Below, one piece after another: positions 1 to 8,347 of a stretch of DNA of 64,000 nt. The position numbers and the translations under genes were made by a program. Position 1 is the first letter of the stretch. The number at the start of each line of letters is the position of its first letter. The notes under the pieces were generated by a model. The model saw only the letters and a program-made list of their open reading frames with translations. It had not been told where the DNA came from and searched no databases. Source of the DNA: Paraburkholderia fungorum (GTDB taxonomy: Bacteria > Pseudomonadota > Gammaproteobacteria > Burkholderiales > Burkholderiaceae); the NCBI RefSeq assembly GCF_902833645.1, contig NZ_CADFGE010000012.1:186001-250000 (forward strand), read 5' to 3'.

Positions 1-1716
1 CTTCCACCATTCCGGATAGATGCCAATGTTGTACAGCCGCTTCAACGCGCGATAGACGATGTCCGGCGCTTGCGGCAGATGCGCGTGCTTTGGCGGAATG
101 ACTTCAAGCAGCAATTCGTGGCCGCTCGCTTGCGTCGCGTCATAAAGCGCTCGCAGTTGGGCTTCCTGTTCGAGGCGTTGTTCGACCGGTTCGTCGGGAT
201 GGAATTGCACGAGGCATTTGACGATATGTTCCTGCGGCCACGCGACCAGCGTTGTACCGACCGAACGGCCGTGGTCGAACACGAGCGGCACGGAGCCCGG
301 CAGTTCGACCGGCCGGCCGATCCACCAGCCGCGGCCGGTGGCGGCGTTCAACGCGTCCTGACCGTAGCGGTCGTCGCTCAACATGCCGATTCGGCCCTGC
401 AGCCCCAAGGCGGCCTCCGTTTGCGCAACCGCTTCGACAAACAGGCTTTTCAGTTGCGCGATACGTGCTTCGTCTGCACCGGTCTGCTGCGCGAGTTCGA
501 AGAACTGGTTGCGATGGTCGAACGCGAAACCGAGTACTTCGTCCCATTGTTTGCGGGCAGGGGAGACGCGGTGCAGGCGTGCGAGCGTTGCGTCGCGGTC
601 GGGGCGGCGCATGCGTTGCGGATCGGCCTTGGCTTCGCGCAGGAAGTAATCGAGTTCGGCGGGTGTCGGCATCGCTGGCGCGCAGCCATGGCGCGAGACG
701 ACGAGCGCGCCGCTCGCATTGGCCGAGCGAGCGCATGCGTCGAGCGGCTGATCGCGTAACCATCCGGAGAGGAAGCCCGACGCGAAGGCGTCGCCCGCGC
801 CAAGCACGTTCAGCACTTCCACTTCGACGCCGCCATGAACCGGCAGGTCATCGAGCTTTGCAGGCACTGTGCCATCGATGATCTGACAACCCATCGGCCC
901 GCGCTTCAGAACCAATGTGGCCGGCGTGACGGCACGCACCATCGCGAGGGCTTCGACGAGTTCGGTCTTGCCGCCTGCGATACGGAATTCTTCCTCGGTG
1001 CCGATCACCAGGTCGAACAACGGCAGAATGCGTTGCAGATGCGCGGTCACGCCTTCGCTCGCGACGAAGCGGGTTTCGCCATCCGCCTTGCCCGTGAGGC
1101 CCCACAACACCGGGCGATAGTCGATATCGAGCACGGTGCGCACGTTATTGCGGCGTGCGTAATCCAGAGCGCGGCGGCTCGTGCGGTTCACCTGTTCTGT
1201 CGAAAAGTGCGTGCCGGTAATCAGCAGCGCTTTGGACGAAGCGATATACGCCTCGTCGAAATCCGCTTCATCCACGGCCATATCCGCGCAGTTCTCGCGA
1301 TAGAAGATCAGTGGAAACGTATCGCGATCCTTCAAACCGAGCAGCACGAGCGCGGTCAAACGCTCCTGATCGACGCGGACATGACTGACATCGCAGCCTT
1401 CCTTCGTCAGGGTTTCGGTCAGAAAACGGCCCATATGATCGTTGCCGACGCGCGCCAGCATCGCCGCCGCAAGCCCAAGCCGCGCGCAACCGAAAGCGAT
1501 ATTCGCCGATGACCCGCCGAGATACTTCGCGAAGCTCGACACGTCTTCGAGCCGCGCGCCGACCTGCTGCGCGTACAGATCGACGGCAAGACGGCCGAGA
1601 CAGATGATGTCGCGGCTGCGGTCCGGCGCGAAGCGGCTGTCCGCCGCCGCTGCTGCGGACGTGGACGCCATGCCGTTCGTGTTGCCAGTCCCGCTGGATG
1701 TGCTGGAATGATCCAT
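1..1716 (-). CDS. iolC: 5-dehydro-2-deoxygluconokinase with C-terminal DUF2090 domain (IolC), 3' end beyond window
   Basis: This is the first 572 codons of a gene whose C-terminus lies off the left edge. IolC phosphorylates 5-dehydro-2-deoxy-D-gluconate in the cytoplasmic myo-inositol pathway. Residues about 36-335 form a PfkB/ribokinase-type kinase: a GGSSANIAFG substrate-loop motif near residue 68 and GAGDAF with the catalytic Asp at 306-311. From about residue 360 the chain continues into a DUF2090 aldolase-like domain, the fused form common in proteobacterial inositol clusters. The first about 30 residues are a low-complexity Ser/Ala/Asn stretch not needed for the kinase fold, so the true start could be slightly downstream. 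It lies 66 bp downstream of the ABC ATPase gene on the same strand, consistent with one inositol transport and catabolism operon. The kinase family is certain; the inositol role rests on the fusion and the neighbours. Confidence 0.9.
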   Translation of the reverse strand, partial: MDHSSTSSGTGNTNGMASTSAAAAADSRFAPDRSRDIICLGRLAVDLYAQQVGARLEDVSSFAKYLGGSSANIAFGCARLGLAAAMLARVGNDHMGRFLTETLTKEGCDVSHVRVDQERLTALVLLGLKDRDTFPLIFYRENCADMAVDEADFDEAYIASSKALLITGTHFSTEQVNRTSRRALDYARRNNVRTVLDIDYRPVLWGLTGKADGETRFVASEGVTAHLQRILPLFDLVIGTEEEFRIAGGKTELVEALAMVRAVTPATLVLKRGPMGCQIIDGTVPAKLDDLPVHGGVEVEVLNVLGAGDAFASGFLSGWLRDQPLDACARSANASGALVVSRHGCAPAMPTPAELDYFLREAKADPQRMRRPDRDATLARLHRVSPARKQWDEVLGFAFDHRNQFFELAQQTGADEARIAQLKSLFVEAVAQTEAALGLQGRIGMLSDDRYGQDALNAATGRGWWIGRPVELPGSVPLVFDHGRSVGTTLVAWPQEHIVKCLVQFHPDEPVEQRLEQEAQLRALYDATQASGHELLLEVIPPKHAHLPQAPDIVYRALKRLYNIGIYPEWWK

Positions 1717-1782
1717 GAATATTCCTGAATAGCTGAGCGCGGGCGTGAGACGCGGCAAGCGCCGGAAACCCGCGCGAATCGA

Positions 1783-2607
1783 TCAGATCGTCGCGCCGTC
1801 GAGTTCGCCGATCATCTTCTGCATTTCGGCGCCGCCGGCCATCATGTCGAGCACTTCGTCCTTGCTGATGGTTTCCTTCGTGAACGTGCCGAGCGATTTG
1901 CCGCGATTGAGCAGCGTGAATGAATCGCCGATCGGATACGCGTGATGCACGTTGTGCGTGATGAAGATCACCGAAATGCCTTTCGCGCGCGCCGTGTGTA
2001 TCAGTTTCAGCACGTTGAAGCTCTGCTTCACGCCGAGCGCGGCGGTTGGTTCGTCGAGAATCAGCACGCGCGCGCCGAAATGAATCGCACGCGCGATCGC
2101 CAGGCATTGCTTCTCGCCGCCGGACATCGTGCCGATGGGTTGATGCGGGTCGCGCACGTTGATGCCCATTTCGGCGAGCTTGTCGCGTGCGGTGGTTGCG
2201 CTGGTTTCGAGGTCCATCACGTTGATGAAACCGAACAGTTTCTTTTGCGGCTCGCGGCCCATGAAGAAGTTGCGCGCGACCGAGAGCAGGGGCACCAGGG
2301 CCAGATCCTGATAGACGGTGGCGATGCCGAGGTCGAGTGCGTCTTTCGGCGACTCGAACAGCACGGGTTTGCCGTCGACCAGATAGTCGCCTGAAGAAGG
2401 TTTATGCACGCCGGCCAGCGTTTTGATCAATGTCGATTTGCCCGCGCCGTTGTCGCCGAGCAGGCAGTGCACTTCACCGCGCTTCAGGCGCAAGGTTACG
2501 CCGCTCAGCGCGATGACCTGGCCGAAGTACTTGCTGACGTTTTCGAGTGCGAGGATCACGTCGCCCTGTGGTTCAGCCGGGGTGTTCACGGTATTCGTAT
2601 CGGACAT
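1783..2607 (-). CDS. Sugar (probably inositol) ABC transporter ATP-binding protein
   Basis: A 274-residue protein with a single ABC domain. The Walker A motif GDNGAGKS is at residues 51-58, the signature MSGGEKQ at 161-167 and Walker B LILDEP at 182-187. It would energise import by the permease encoded just upstream (13 bp gap). Many carbohribe-type importers of the RbsA/MglA class carry two fused ABC domains; this one has only one, like FrcA, so it should act as a homodimer on a permease dimer. Between the periplasmic-binding-protein and permease genes on one side and iolC on the other, the likely substrate is myo-inositol or a related polyol. That substrate is inferred from context, since the ATPase sequence carries no specificity information. 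Confidence 0.9.
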   Translation of the reverse strand: MSDTNTVNTPAEPQGDVILALENVSKYFGQVIALSGVTLRLKRGEVHCLLGDNGAGKSTLIKTLAGVHKPSSGDYLVDGKPVLFESPKDALDLGIATVYQDLALVPLLSVARNFFMGREPQKKLFGFINVMDLETSATTARDKLAEMGINVRDPHQPIGTMSGGEKQCLAIARAIHFGARVLILDEPTAALGVKQSFNVLKLIHTARAKGISVIFITHNVHHAYPIGDSFTLLNRGKSLGTFTKETISKDEVLDMMAGGAEMQKMIGELDGATI

Positions 2608-2620
2608 GGTGGTCTCCTCG

Positions 2621-3802
2621 TTACGACTGCGCGACGCGGCGGCGCACGTAGTGATTGAACAGCACGGCGATCAGCAGCATCACGCCGAGGAACACGCGGA
2701 ACCAGTCGGAGTCGACATTCGTGTAGGTGATGCCGATCTGCACGACGCCGAAGATCAGCGCGCCGAAGCAGGCGCCGATCACCGAGCCGTAACCGCCGGT
2801 CAGCAGCGTGCCGCCGATCACCGCGGCGATGATGGCTTCGAATTCGGCTTGCAGGCCACGGTCGGCTGCGGCGGAGCCGATATCGCACACTTGCAGCACG
2901 GCGAACAGGCACGCGCAGAATGCGGTCAGCACGAACAGCGAGATCTTCACGCGCCGCACCGGCACGCCGACGTTCTTGGCGGCGTTGGCGTCGCCGCCGA
3001 CCGCGAAAATCCAGTTGCCGAAGCGAGTCTTGGCGAGGGTGAACGCGCACACCGCAGCGAGCGCGAACCACCACAGCAGTACTTTCGGAATGCCCGGCAC
3101 GAGCGGATTGCCGTTGTCGAGCAGCTTGACGACGCCGATGTGGCCGAGCCAGACGAACAGACCCTTGAACGCGACGCCCTGGAACAAGGTATGGGCGAGC
3201 CAGTCGTGAGCGGCGACGTCGCCTACGCCGGAGATGATCGTGCGGTCGGCGAACATGACCGACAGCGCCAGTGTGAGGCCGCGCAGAATGAACAGAAACG
3301 CCAGCGTTACGATGAACGACGGCAGCCGCGTGCGCATCACCAGATAGCCGTTGAGCGCGCCGAGCAGCATCGACCCGGCGAACGCAAACAGGATCGACAA
3401 CGCAATCGGCCAATGGAAATACATGGTGGGCAGCGCCACCATCATGCCGGAGAAGCCGATCATCGAACCGATCGACAGGTCGAATTCGCCGGCTATCATC
3501 AGCAGGCATGCGCCGACCGCGATCAGGCCTAAATACGCGGCCACTTGCGACCAGTTCATCACGCCGTCGAGATTGAACATGCCAGAGTTGCCGGCCGCTA
3601 TGCCAAACACGAGGAACACCATCACGGTGCCGGCGAGCGCCGCGAATTCAGGACGGTTCAGCAGATGCCGGAACCACGATTCCTGACGAACACGCTCATC
3701 GGCCGCCGCGGGGGCTGCGCCGGACGTCGACCCGGGTGTGGTGCCGGTGCCGGTAGGGGGCTGCTTGCGGGGATGAGGATGGAAGGGGTTGGCTACGCCC
3801 AT
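2621..3802 (-). CDS. Sugar (probably inositol) ABC transporter permease
   Basis: A 393-residue inner-membrane protein of the BPD_transp_2 family (RbsC/FrcB-like). A roughly 60-residue Pro/Gly/Thr/Ala-rich cytoplasmic N-terminus precedes many hydrophobic segments, starting with one near residues 55-75. The stretch GEFDLSIGSMIGFSGM is the typical N-proximal motif of this permease family, and a second family motif lies near AVIGGTLLTGGYGSVIG. It should form the dimeric channel for the substrate delivered by the binding protein encoded at 4011-5057. The permease and ATPase genes are 13 bp apart; the binding-protein gene is separated by 208 bp that hold a very stable hairpin. Substrate assignment to inositol is by context. 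Confidence 0.9.
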   Translation of the reverse strand: MGVANPFHPHPRKQPPTGTGTTPGSTSGAAPAAADERVRQESWFRHLLNRPEFAALAGTVMVFLVFGIAAGNSGMFNLDGVMNWSQVAAYLGLIAVGACLLMIAGEFDLSIGSMIGFSGMMVALPTMYFHWPIALSILFAFAGSMLLGALNGYLVMRTRLPSFIVTLAFLFILRGLTLALSVMFADRTIISGVGDVAAHDWLAHTLFQGVAFKGLFVWLGHIGVVKLLDNGNPLVPGIPKVLLWWFALAAVCAFTLAKTRFGNWIFAVGGDANAAKNVGVPVRRVKISLFVLTAFCACLFAVLQVCDIGSAAADRGLQAEFEAIIAAVIGGTLLTGGYGSVIGACFGALIFGVVQIGITYTNVDSDWFRVFLGVMLLIAVLFNHYVRRRVAQS

Positions 3803-3922
3803 TGAAGCTCTCCTTGATGCGCCTGGGGATGGCTGTCGCTAGCGGCCCGAATCGAACCGCTGTGACCCCTGGCGCGGAATGCACGTAAAGCGCACGTAAA
3901 TCCTAACGAACGCGGACGTGGG

Positions 3923-3949
3923 GCGGCCTGGCCGGTTGCGGCCGGCCGC
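3923..3949 (-). other. Very stable intercistronic hairpin in the ABC transporter operon
   Basis: A stem of GCGGCC plus GGCCG pairs with CGGCC plus GGCCGC around a GTTG loop, with one bulged T at 3929. In the minus-strand transcript it falls between the binding-protein gene and the permease gene and is not followed by a U-run. It therefore looks like a 3'-end stabilising or partial-termination structure rather than a full terminator. Such structures usually raise the level of the binding-protein message over that of the membrane components. The fold is read directly; the role is inference. Confidence 0.55.
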
Positions 3950-4010
3950 TTCCACTTTCTTCATACCTGCCGGAACGGTGTTCCCGTGTCCGCACTTCCA
4001 GCGAAATGCG

Positions 4011-5057
4011 TTAGCGATACTGCCCGGCGTACTTGATCACCTTGTCGATATTGGCCTTGGTGATGAAGCCCGGGCCGGAACCGATATTGCGCGGCCCATA
4101 GGCGGGCGCCAGGCCGTAGGTGGCGAGGCGTTGCTGGAACTTCGGATTCGCTTGCAGGATCTGGCGGATCTTCGCCGGATCTGTGGTGTGCTCCTTCTTC
4201 ACGATCGCCAGCACGGCGACCGGGATATAGCCTTGCAGGTAGGGCTGCTGGTCGATTGCGAACTGGATCGTGCCGTCCTGGATGCCCTTCGCGATGTCAT
4301 TGTCGAAATCGAACGTCGCGAACCAGACCTTGCCGGCGAGCCCCATCTGTTGAAGCGCCTTGATCGTCGGCGCCGCCGACAGCGGACCGAGCGTGAGCAC
4401 CGCCTGGGTGTTCGGGTGATTGCGCAGATACGCGCTCACTTTCGATTGCACCCCGGTCGGGTCCTGGCCGGCGTCGAGCGTGGAGGTCTTGAAGTCGACG
4501 CCGATTGCGTCGGCAAAGCCCCGGCAGCGTTCGAACGAAGCCGGGTTGGTCGCGTAGTGGTTGACGCACAGGAACGACTTGATGCCCGCCGCCTTGGCCT
4601 TTTCACCCGCCGCTTTGCCCGCCGCATATTCAGGCTGGCCGACGTGCATGATCGCGCCAAGCTGCGCGCTTTGCTGTTCGGTGCCGGAGTTGATCGTGAC
4701 GAGCGGAATGTGTTTCTCGGTCACCTTGGAGATCGCGCTCTTGAGCACGTCGAAGTCGGCGATCGAGACGATCACGCCGTCGTAATTACGCGCGGCCGCC
4801 TGTTCGATCAGGCGCGCCATGTCGGCGATGTCGCCGTTCGGCGGATTGCGGTAGTCGGTCTCGACGTTGAAATCTTCGTCGGCCTGTTTGATGGCGTTCT
4901 TGATGGTGTTCCACCACGAATCCGAATCCGGCGCGTGGCTGATCAGCACGAAGTGAGCGTCAGCCGCGCGGGCGGCGGATGCCGCGCCGAATCCCATTGC
5001 CAACGTCAATGCCGTCGCCAGAATCCTGAGCGTAGCCTTGCCCTTGCAAAGTCTCAT
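4011..5057 (-). CDS. Periplasmic sugar-binding protein of the inositol-linked ABC transporter
   Basis: A 348-residue periplasmic binding protein of the Peripla_BP_4 (ribose/inositol) type. It has an N-terminal signal peptide: basic MRLCKGK, then a hydrophobic core, with probable cleavage after an Ala-rich ARA-AD segment near residue 31. The mature part begins with a beta strand (HFVLISHAP) and contains a typical hinge-side pattern, DGVIVSIADFDVLKSAI. I chose ATG 5057 because a GGTGGAG ribosome-binding site sits immediately upstream; a GTG nine bases earlier would place the start inside that site. Transcription is divergent from the rpiR-type regulator. By comparison with Caulobacter IbpA-type systems the ligand is probably myo-inositol, inferred from iolC and iolG nearby. 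Confidence 0.88.
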   Translation of the reverse strand: MRLCKGKATLRILATALTLAMGFGAASAARAADAHFVLISHAPDSDSWWNTIKNAIKQADEDFNVETDYRNPPNGDIADMARLIEQAAARNYDGVIVSIADFDVLKSAISKVTEKHIPLVTINSGTEQQSAQLGAIMHVGQPEYAAGKAAGEKAKAAGIKSFLCVNHYATNPASFERCRGFADAIGVDFKTSTLDAGQDPTGVQSKVSAYLRNHPNTQAVLTLGPLSAAPTIKALQQMGLAGKVWFATFDFDNDIAKGIQDGTIQFAIDQQPYLQGYIPVAVLAIVKKEHTTDPAKIRQILQANPKFQQRLATYGLAPAYGPRNIGSGPGFITKANIDKVIKYAGQYR

Positions 5058-5334
5058 TGTCTCCACCTTTCTCGGTCTGTCGTTATTGAAGGGAGCGTCT
5101 GGCGGGCGGCCTTCCGACTGCGTGCGTTGCGGCAGGCGTCAGCCGATGCGTCATCGCTCACGATCAAGATTAGGCGATCTTCCGAAGCGTTGCAATGAAA
5201 ATTTCATGACAAATAAAAATAGAAAATACGTTCCATTTGACGCCGCGCCTGCCTATAATCGGCAGCGTCAGGAGGCTGTGCGGCGGGCGCTGGAAGCGCT
5301 TTGCGCACTGCAATAAAGCAAGGAAGAAAGAGCC
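5058..5334. promoter_or_regulatory. Divergent control region between the inositol transporter and rpiR operons, with candidate operators
   Basis: This AT-rich stretch (about 5195-5260) stands out in GC-rich surroundings. It contains a near-perfect palindrome at 5195-5207 (ATGAAA, A, TTTCAT). It also contains AGAA-N6-TTCC at 5221-5234, close to the GGAA-N6-TTCC pattern I recall being described for a rhizobial RpiR-type IolR. A TATAAT box at 5254-5259 faces the regulator gene; the hexamer 17 bp upstream (5231-5236, TTCCAT) is a poor -35 and overlaps the second operator candidate. Repressor binding there would block RNA polymerase, which fits autoregulation. Motifs are read directly; which ones are functional is inferred. 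Confidence 0.5.
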
Positions 5335-6216
5335 ATGGCGGAAGAGAGCACCGAAGATTTGCCGAGCGTCGAAGAATTGATGCAGCGCATCGCGGAAAAC
5401 TACGAGACGCTGCCGCGTCAGTTGAAGAACGTCGCGACGTATATCGAGCAGCATCGCTCGAGCGTGATGGTGGACCGCACCAGTGACATTGCCGCGAGCT
5501 GCGGCGTCCATCCGTCGGCGGTGGTGCGCTTTGCGCAGCGCTTTGGCTTTTCCGGCTTCTCCGATTTGCAGTCGGTGTTTCGTCAGGCTTATACGGGCCA
5601 GGGCACCTCGTCGCCGAGTTACCAGCAGCGGATTCGCAAGCTGATCGACGAGAAACCCGGCGCGTTATCCGGTGGCGCGGTGGCGCGCGAATTTATCGCG
5701 GCGTCGCGCGGCGGACTCGAAGAACTCGAAGCCGGTCTCGACGACCAGCAGTTCGATGCTGCCGTAAAGATGCTGCAGCAGGCCGACAACATTTACGTGA
5801 TTGGCGTGCGGCGCTCGTTTCCGGTGGCGAGCTATATCGTCTACGCGTTGCAGCACACGCCCAAGCGCGTGCATCTGGTGTCCGGTTTTGGCGGCATGTA
5901 TCGCGAGCAGATTCGCAGCGTGAAGAAGGGCGACGTGGTGATCGCGATCAGTTTTGCGCCCTACGGTAAGGAAACGCAGTATTGCCTGCGTGTCGCACAC
6001 CATCACCAGGCGAAGACGCTGGTTATTACGGATAGCCAACTTTCTCCGCTGGCGCGTTACGCGACCACTCAACTGTATGTGAAAGAGGGCAGCGCGTTTG
6101 CATTCCGCTCGCTGACCAGCACGATCTGTTTGTGCCAGGCGTTGTTCATCGCGCTCGCGTACAAGCTCGAACTGAACGTTGAAGAATCCAAAGACACTGG
6201 AGGATACGATGACTGA
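5335..6216 (+). CDS. RpiR-family transcriptional regulator of inositol catabolism (IolR-like)
   Basis: A 293-residue protein with an N-terminal RpiR-type helix-turn-helix at about residues 15-90 (IAASCGVHPSAVVRFAQRFGFSGFSDLQ is the recognition region). A SIS sugar-phosphate-binding domain follows at about 135-270 (NIYVIGVRRSFPVASY and DVVIAISFAPYGKETQY). The family senses phosphosugars; an inositol regulator would respond to a phosphorylated pathway intermediate such as the IolC product. The gene is divergent from the ABC transporter. Its last codons overlap the start of the dehydrogenase gene by eight bases (ATGACTGA), so translation is probably coupled. The start has an AAGGAAGAAAGAG purine-rich site upstream. 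The family is certain; its control of the iol genes is inferred from position. Confidence 0.9.
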   Translation: MAEESTEDLPSVEELMQRIAENYETLPRQLKNVATYIEQHRSSVMVDRTSDIAASCGVHPSAVVRFAQRFGFSGFSDLQSVFRQAYTGQGTSSPSYQQRIRKLIDEKPGALSGGAVAREFIAASRGGLEELEAGLDDQQFDAAVKMLQQADNIYVIGVRRSFPVASYIVYALQHTPKRVHLVSGFGGMYREQIRSVKKGDVVIAISFAPYGKETQYCLRVAHHHQAKTLVITDSQLSPLARYATTQLYVKEGSAFAFRSLTSTICLCQALFIALAYKLELNVEESKDTGGYDD

Positions 6217-7225
6217 CGCGGTAAAGACGCTCGACGTGGCGGTATTCGGCGCGGGAAGAATCGGCAAGATTCATGCGGCGAATCTTGCGCGGCAACCGGG
6301 TGTGCGGCTCAAGTATGTGGTCGATGTGAATCGCGAGGCGGCCGCGGCGCTCGCCGCGGCGCACGGCGCGCAGGTTGCGGATATCGATGGCGCAATGGGC
6401 GATGCGTCGATCGGCGCGACCGTGATCTGTTCCAGCACGGACACGCACGCGGATCTGATCCTGAAATCGGCCGCGCAAAAGAAGCATGTGTTCTGCGAGA
6501 AACCGGTCGATCTGACGTTGGAGCGTGCGCGTGCGTGTGCCGAGGCGGTGGAAGGTGCGGGCGTGGTTTGCATGATCGGCTTTCAGCGCCGCTTCGACCC
6601 GACTTTCTCCGCGTTGAAAGCGCGCATCGACGCGGGCGAAATCGGCACACCGGAGATGCTGGTGGTGACGAGCCGTGATCCGGGCGCGCCGCCGGTCGAG
6701 TACATCAAGCATTCGGGCGGCATTTTCAAGGACATGCTGATTCACGACTTCGATATCTTCCGCTGGATTCTCGACGACGAAGCCGACACGTTGCACGCCA
6801 CCGGCAGTTGCCTGTCCGACCCGGCGATCGCCGACGCTGGCGATATCGATTCGACTGCGGTGACGATCCGCACGAAGCGCGGCCGTCTATGCCAGATCAA
6901 TACGGCGCGGCGTGCGGCCTATGGGTACGATCAGCGCTTCGAGGTGCTCGGCAGCACTGGCATGCTGCAGGCGGGCAACGTGCGGCCTACGGAAGTCACC
7001 GCGTATTCGAAAACCGAGGTGTCGAGTGACGTACCCGAGGCGTTTTTCCTCGAACGGTATCGTGCGGCGTACGCGTTGGAGATTGCGCATTTCTTCGATG
7101 CCGTCACGCATGGCAAGCCGGTGCGAACCACGGTCGCCGATGGCCTGAAAGCACTTGAACTCGCTGAAGCCGCTACGCGCTCGTGGCGCGAGGGTCGTGC
7201 GGTGAAGCTTGGGGAGGCGTTGTGA
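6209..7225 (+). CDS. iolG: Inositol 2-dehydrogenase (Gfo/Idh/MocA family)
   Basis: A 338-residue NAD-dependent oxidoreductase. The Rossmann GAGRIG motif is at residues 14-19, the EKP catalytic-lysine motif at 97-99 and the HD pair of the substrate site at 179-180 within GGIFKDMLIHDFDIFRW. This arrangement and the SGGIFKDM context are typical of myo-inositol 2-dehydrogenase, which makes scyllo-inosose, the first step of the pathway. ATG 6209 is preceded by TGGAGGA and overlaps the regulator stop; an upstream in-frame ATG at 6179 lies inside the rpiR coding region and has no ribosome-binding site. The stop overlaps the next gene's ATG (TGATG), suggesting a translationally coupled three-gene operon. 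Confidence 0.82.
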   Translation: MTDAVKTLDVAVFGAGRIGKIHAANLARQPGVRLKYVVDVNREAAAALAAAHGAQVADIDGAMGDASIGATVICSSTDTHADLILKSAAQKKHVFCEKPVDLTLERARACAEAVEGAGVVCMIGFQRRFDPTFSALKARIDAGEIGTPEMLVVTSRDPGAPPVEYIKHSGGIFKDMLIHDFDIFRWILDDEADTLHATGSCLSDPAIADAGDIDSTAVTIRTKRGRLCQINTARRAAYGYDQRFEVLGSTGMLQAGNVRPTEVTAYSKTEVSSDVPEAFFLERYRAAYALEIAHFFDAVTHGKPVRTTVADGLKALELAEAATRSWREGRAVKLGEAL

Positions 7226-8277
7226 TGACGACGGCTTCGTCTGGGAGTGGGCGGCTTCGTTTGGGTGTGGTCGGCTTGGGGCGGCTGGGCAAGCGGCATG
7301 CGGAAAATCTGGCATATCGGGTGCCGGGGGCGTCGCTCGTGGCTGCTTGCAGTCCGGTGGAAGAGGAGCGGGCGTGGGCGCGCGAGGCGTTGCCCGAACC
7401 GCGTCTCTATGACGATTATGCGACGTTGCTCGCGGATCGCGATGTGGATGCCGTGTGGCTTGTGACGCCGTCGTCGTTGCACGCGCAGCAGATTATCGAT
7501 GCGCTGCGCGCCGGCAAACATGTGTTTTGCGAGAAACCTTTGTCGCTGGATATCGCCGAGTGCGAGCGCGTGTTGGCTGAGGCTGCGCGCCATCCGCATC
7601 TGCTGGCGACGATTGGCTTCATGCGGCGTTTCGATCCGAGCTACAAGGATGCATTCGACAAGATTCAGTCGGGCGCGATTGGCAGGCCTTTTCTTGTGCG
7701 TTCACAGACCACCGACAAGAACGATGAAGACGGCTTTTTTGTGCGCTTCTCGGCGACTTCTGGTGGGATTTTTTTGGACTGTACCGTGCACGATATCGAT
7801 GTTGCGCGTTGGCTGCTTGGGAAGCCGCGTGCCAAGCGCGTTTTTGCCGCGGGCGCGGTTGCGTTGCACGAGGGGTTGCGTGAGTTTGGCGACGTCGATA
7901 ATGGTGTGGCGATCTGCGAATTCGAGGATGGCAAGCTTGCGATGTTCTATGCGTCGCGCACGCAGGCGCACGGGAATGATACGCATAGCGAAGTGATTGG
8001 CACGGCGGGGGCGTTGGCCGTTGGGCATAATCCGCGCGCGAATCGCGTTGAGATTTATGATGCCTCCGGCATTCGGAATGAATGTACGCCGAGTTTTTTT
8101 GATCGGTTTGAGGAGGCGTTTTTGTTTGAGGCGCGGGAGTTTGTTGCCGCTGTGGCTGGCACTGGTGCGCATGCCGGTGCGCAAGCGGGGGCCACGCTGG
8201 CTGACGCGCTTGAAGCTACGCGGATTGGGATGGCACTGCGGCAGTCGCTGCTGAGTGGGGAGGCTGTGAGTTTGTAA
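7225..8277 (+). CDS. Gfo/Idh/MocA-family oxidoreductase, second inositol-type dehydrogenase
   Basis: A 350-residue paralogue-like enzyme of the same family as the preceding gene. It has GLGRLG at residues 17-22, EKP at 103-105 and an HD pair at 189-190 in a GGIFLDCTVHDIDVARW context. It may oxidise another inositol isomer (for example scyllo-inositol) or a related polyol; the sequence does not settle this. ATG 7225 shares its A with the upstream stop and has GGGGAGG before it. The 3' part is notably G+T-rich on the coding strand (46 of 60 bases in 8101-8160), unlike the first dehydrogenase. The skew grows toward the repeat element that begins 71 bp after the stop. Confidence 0.85.
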   Translation: MTTASSGSGRLRLGVVGLGRLGKRHAENLAYRVPGASLVAACSPVEEERAWAREALPEPRLYDDYATLLADRDVDAVWLVTPSSLHAQQIIDALRAGKHVFCEKPLSLDIAECERVLAEAARHPHLLATIGFMRRFDPSYKDAFDKIQSGAIGRPFLVRSQTTDKNDEDGFFVRFSATSGGIFLDCTVHDIDVARWLLGKPRAKRVFAAGAVALHEGLREFGDVDNGVAICEFEDGKLAMFYASRTQAHGNDTHSEVIGTAGALAVGHNPRANRVEIYDASGIRNECTPSFFDRFEEAFLFEAREFVAAVAGTGAHAGAQAGATLADALEATRIGMALRQSLLSGEAVSL

Positions 8278-8347
8278 CGGGATGCGTGTGGGGGGCGGGG
8301 GGTTGCTTTGTTGTTTGTCTGTTTTGTTGTTGGTCTTTTGGCCTATT

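Noticed and set aside
6179..6208. Earlier start for iolG at 6179.
   Set aside because: It lies inside the rpiR gene without a ribosome-binding site, whereas ATG 6209 has GGAGGA and matches the family N-terminus.
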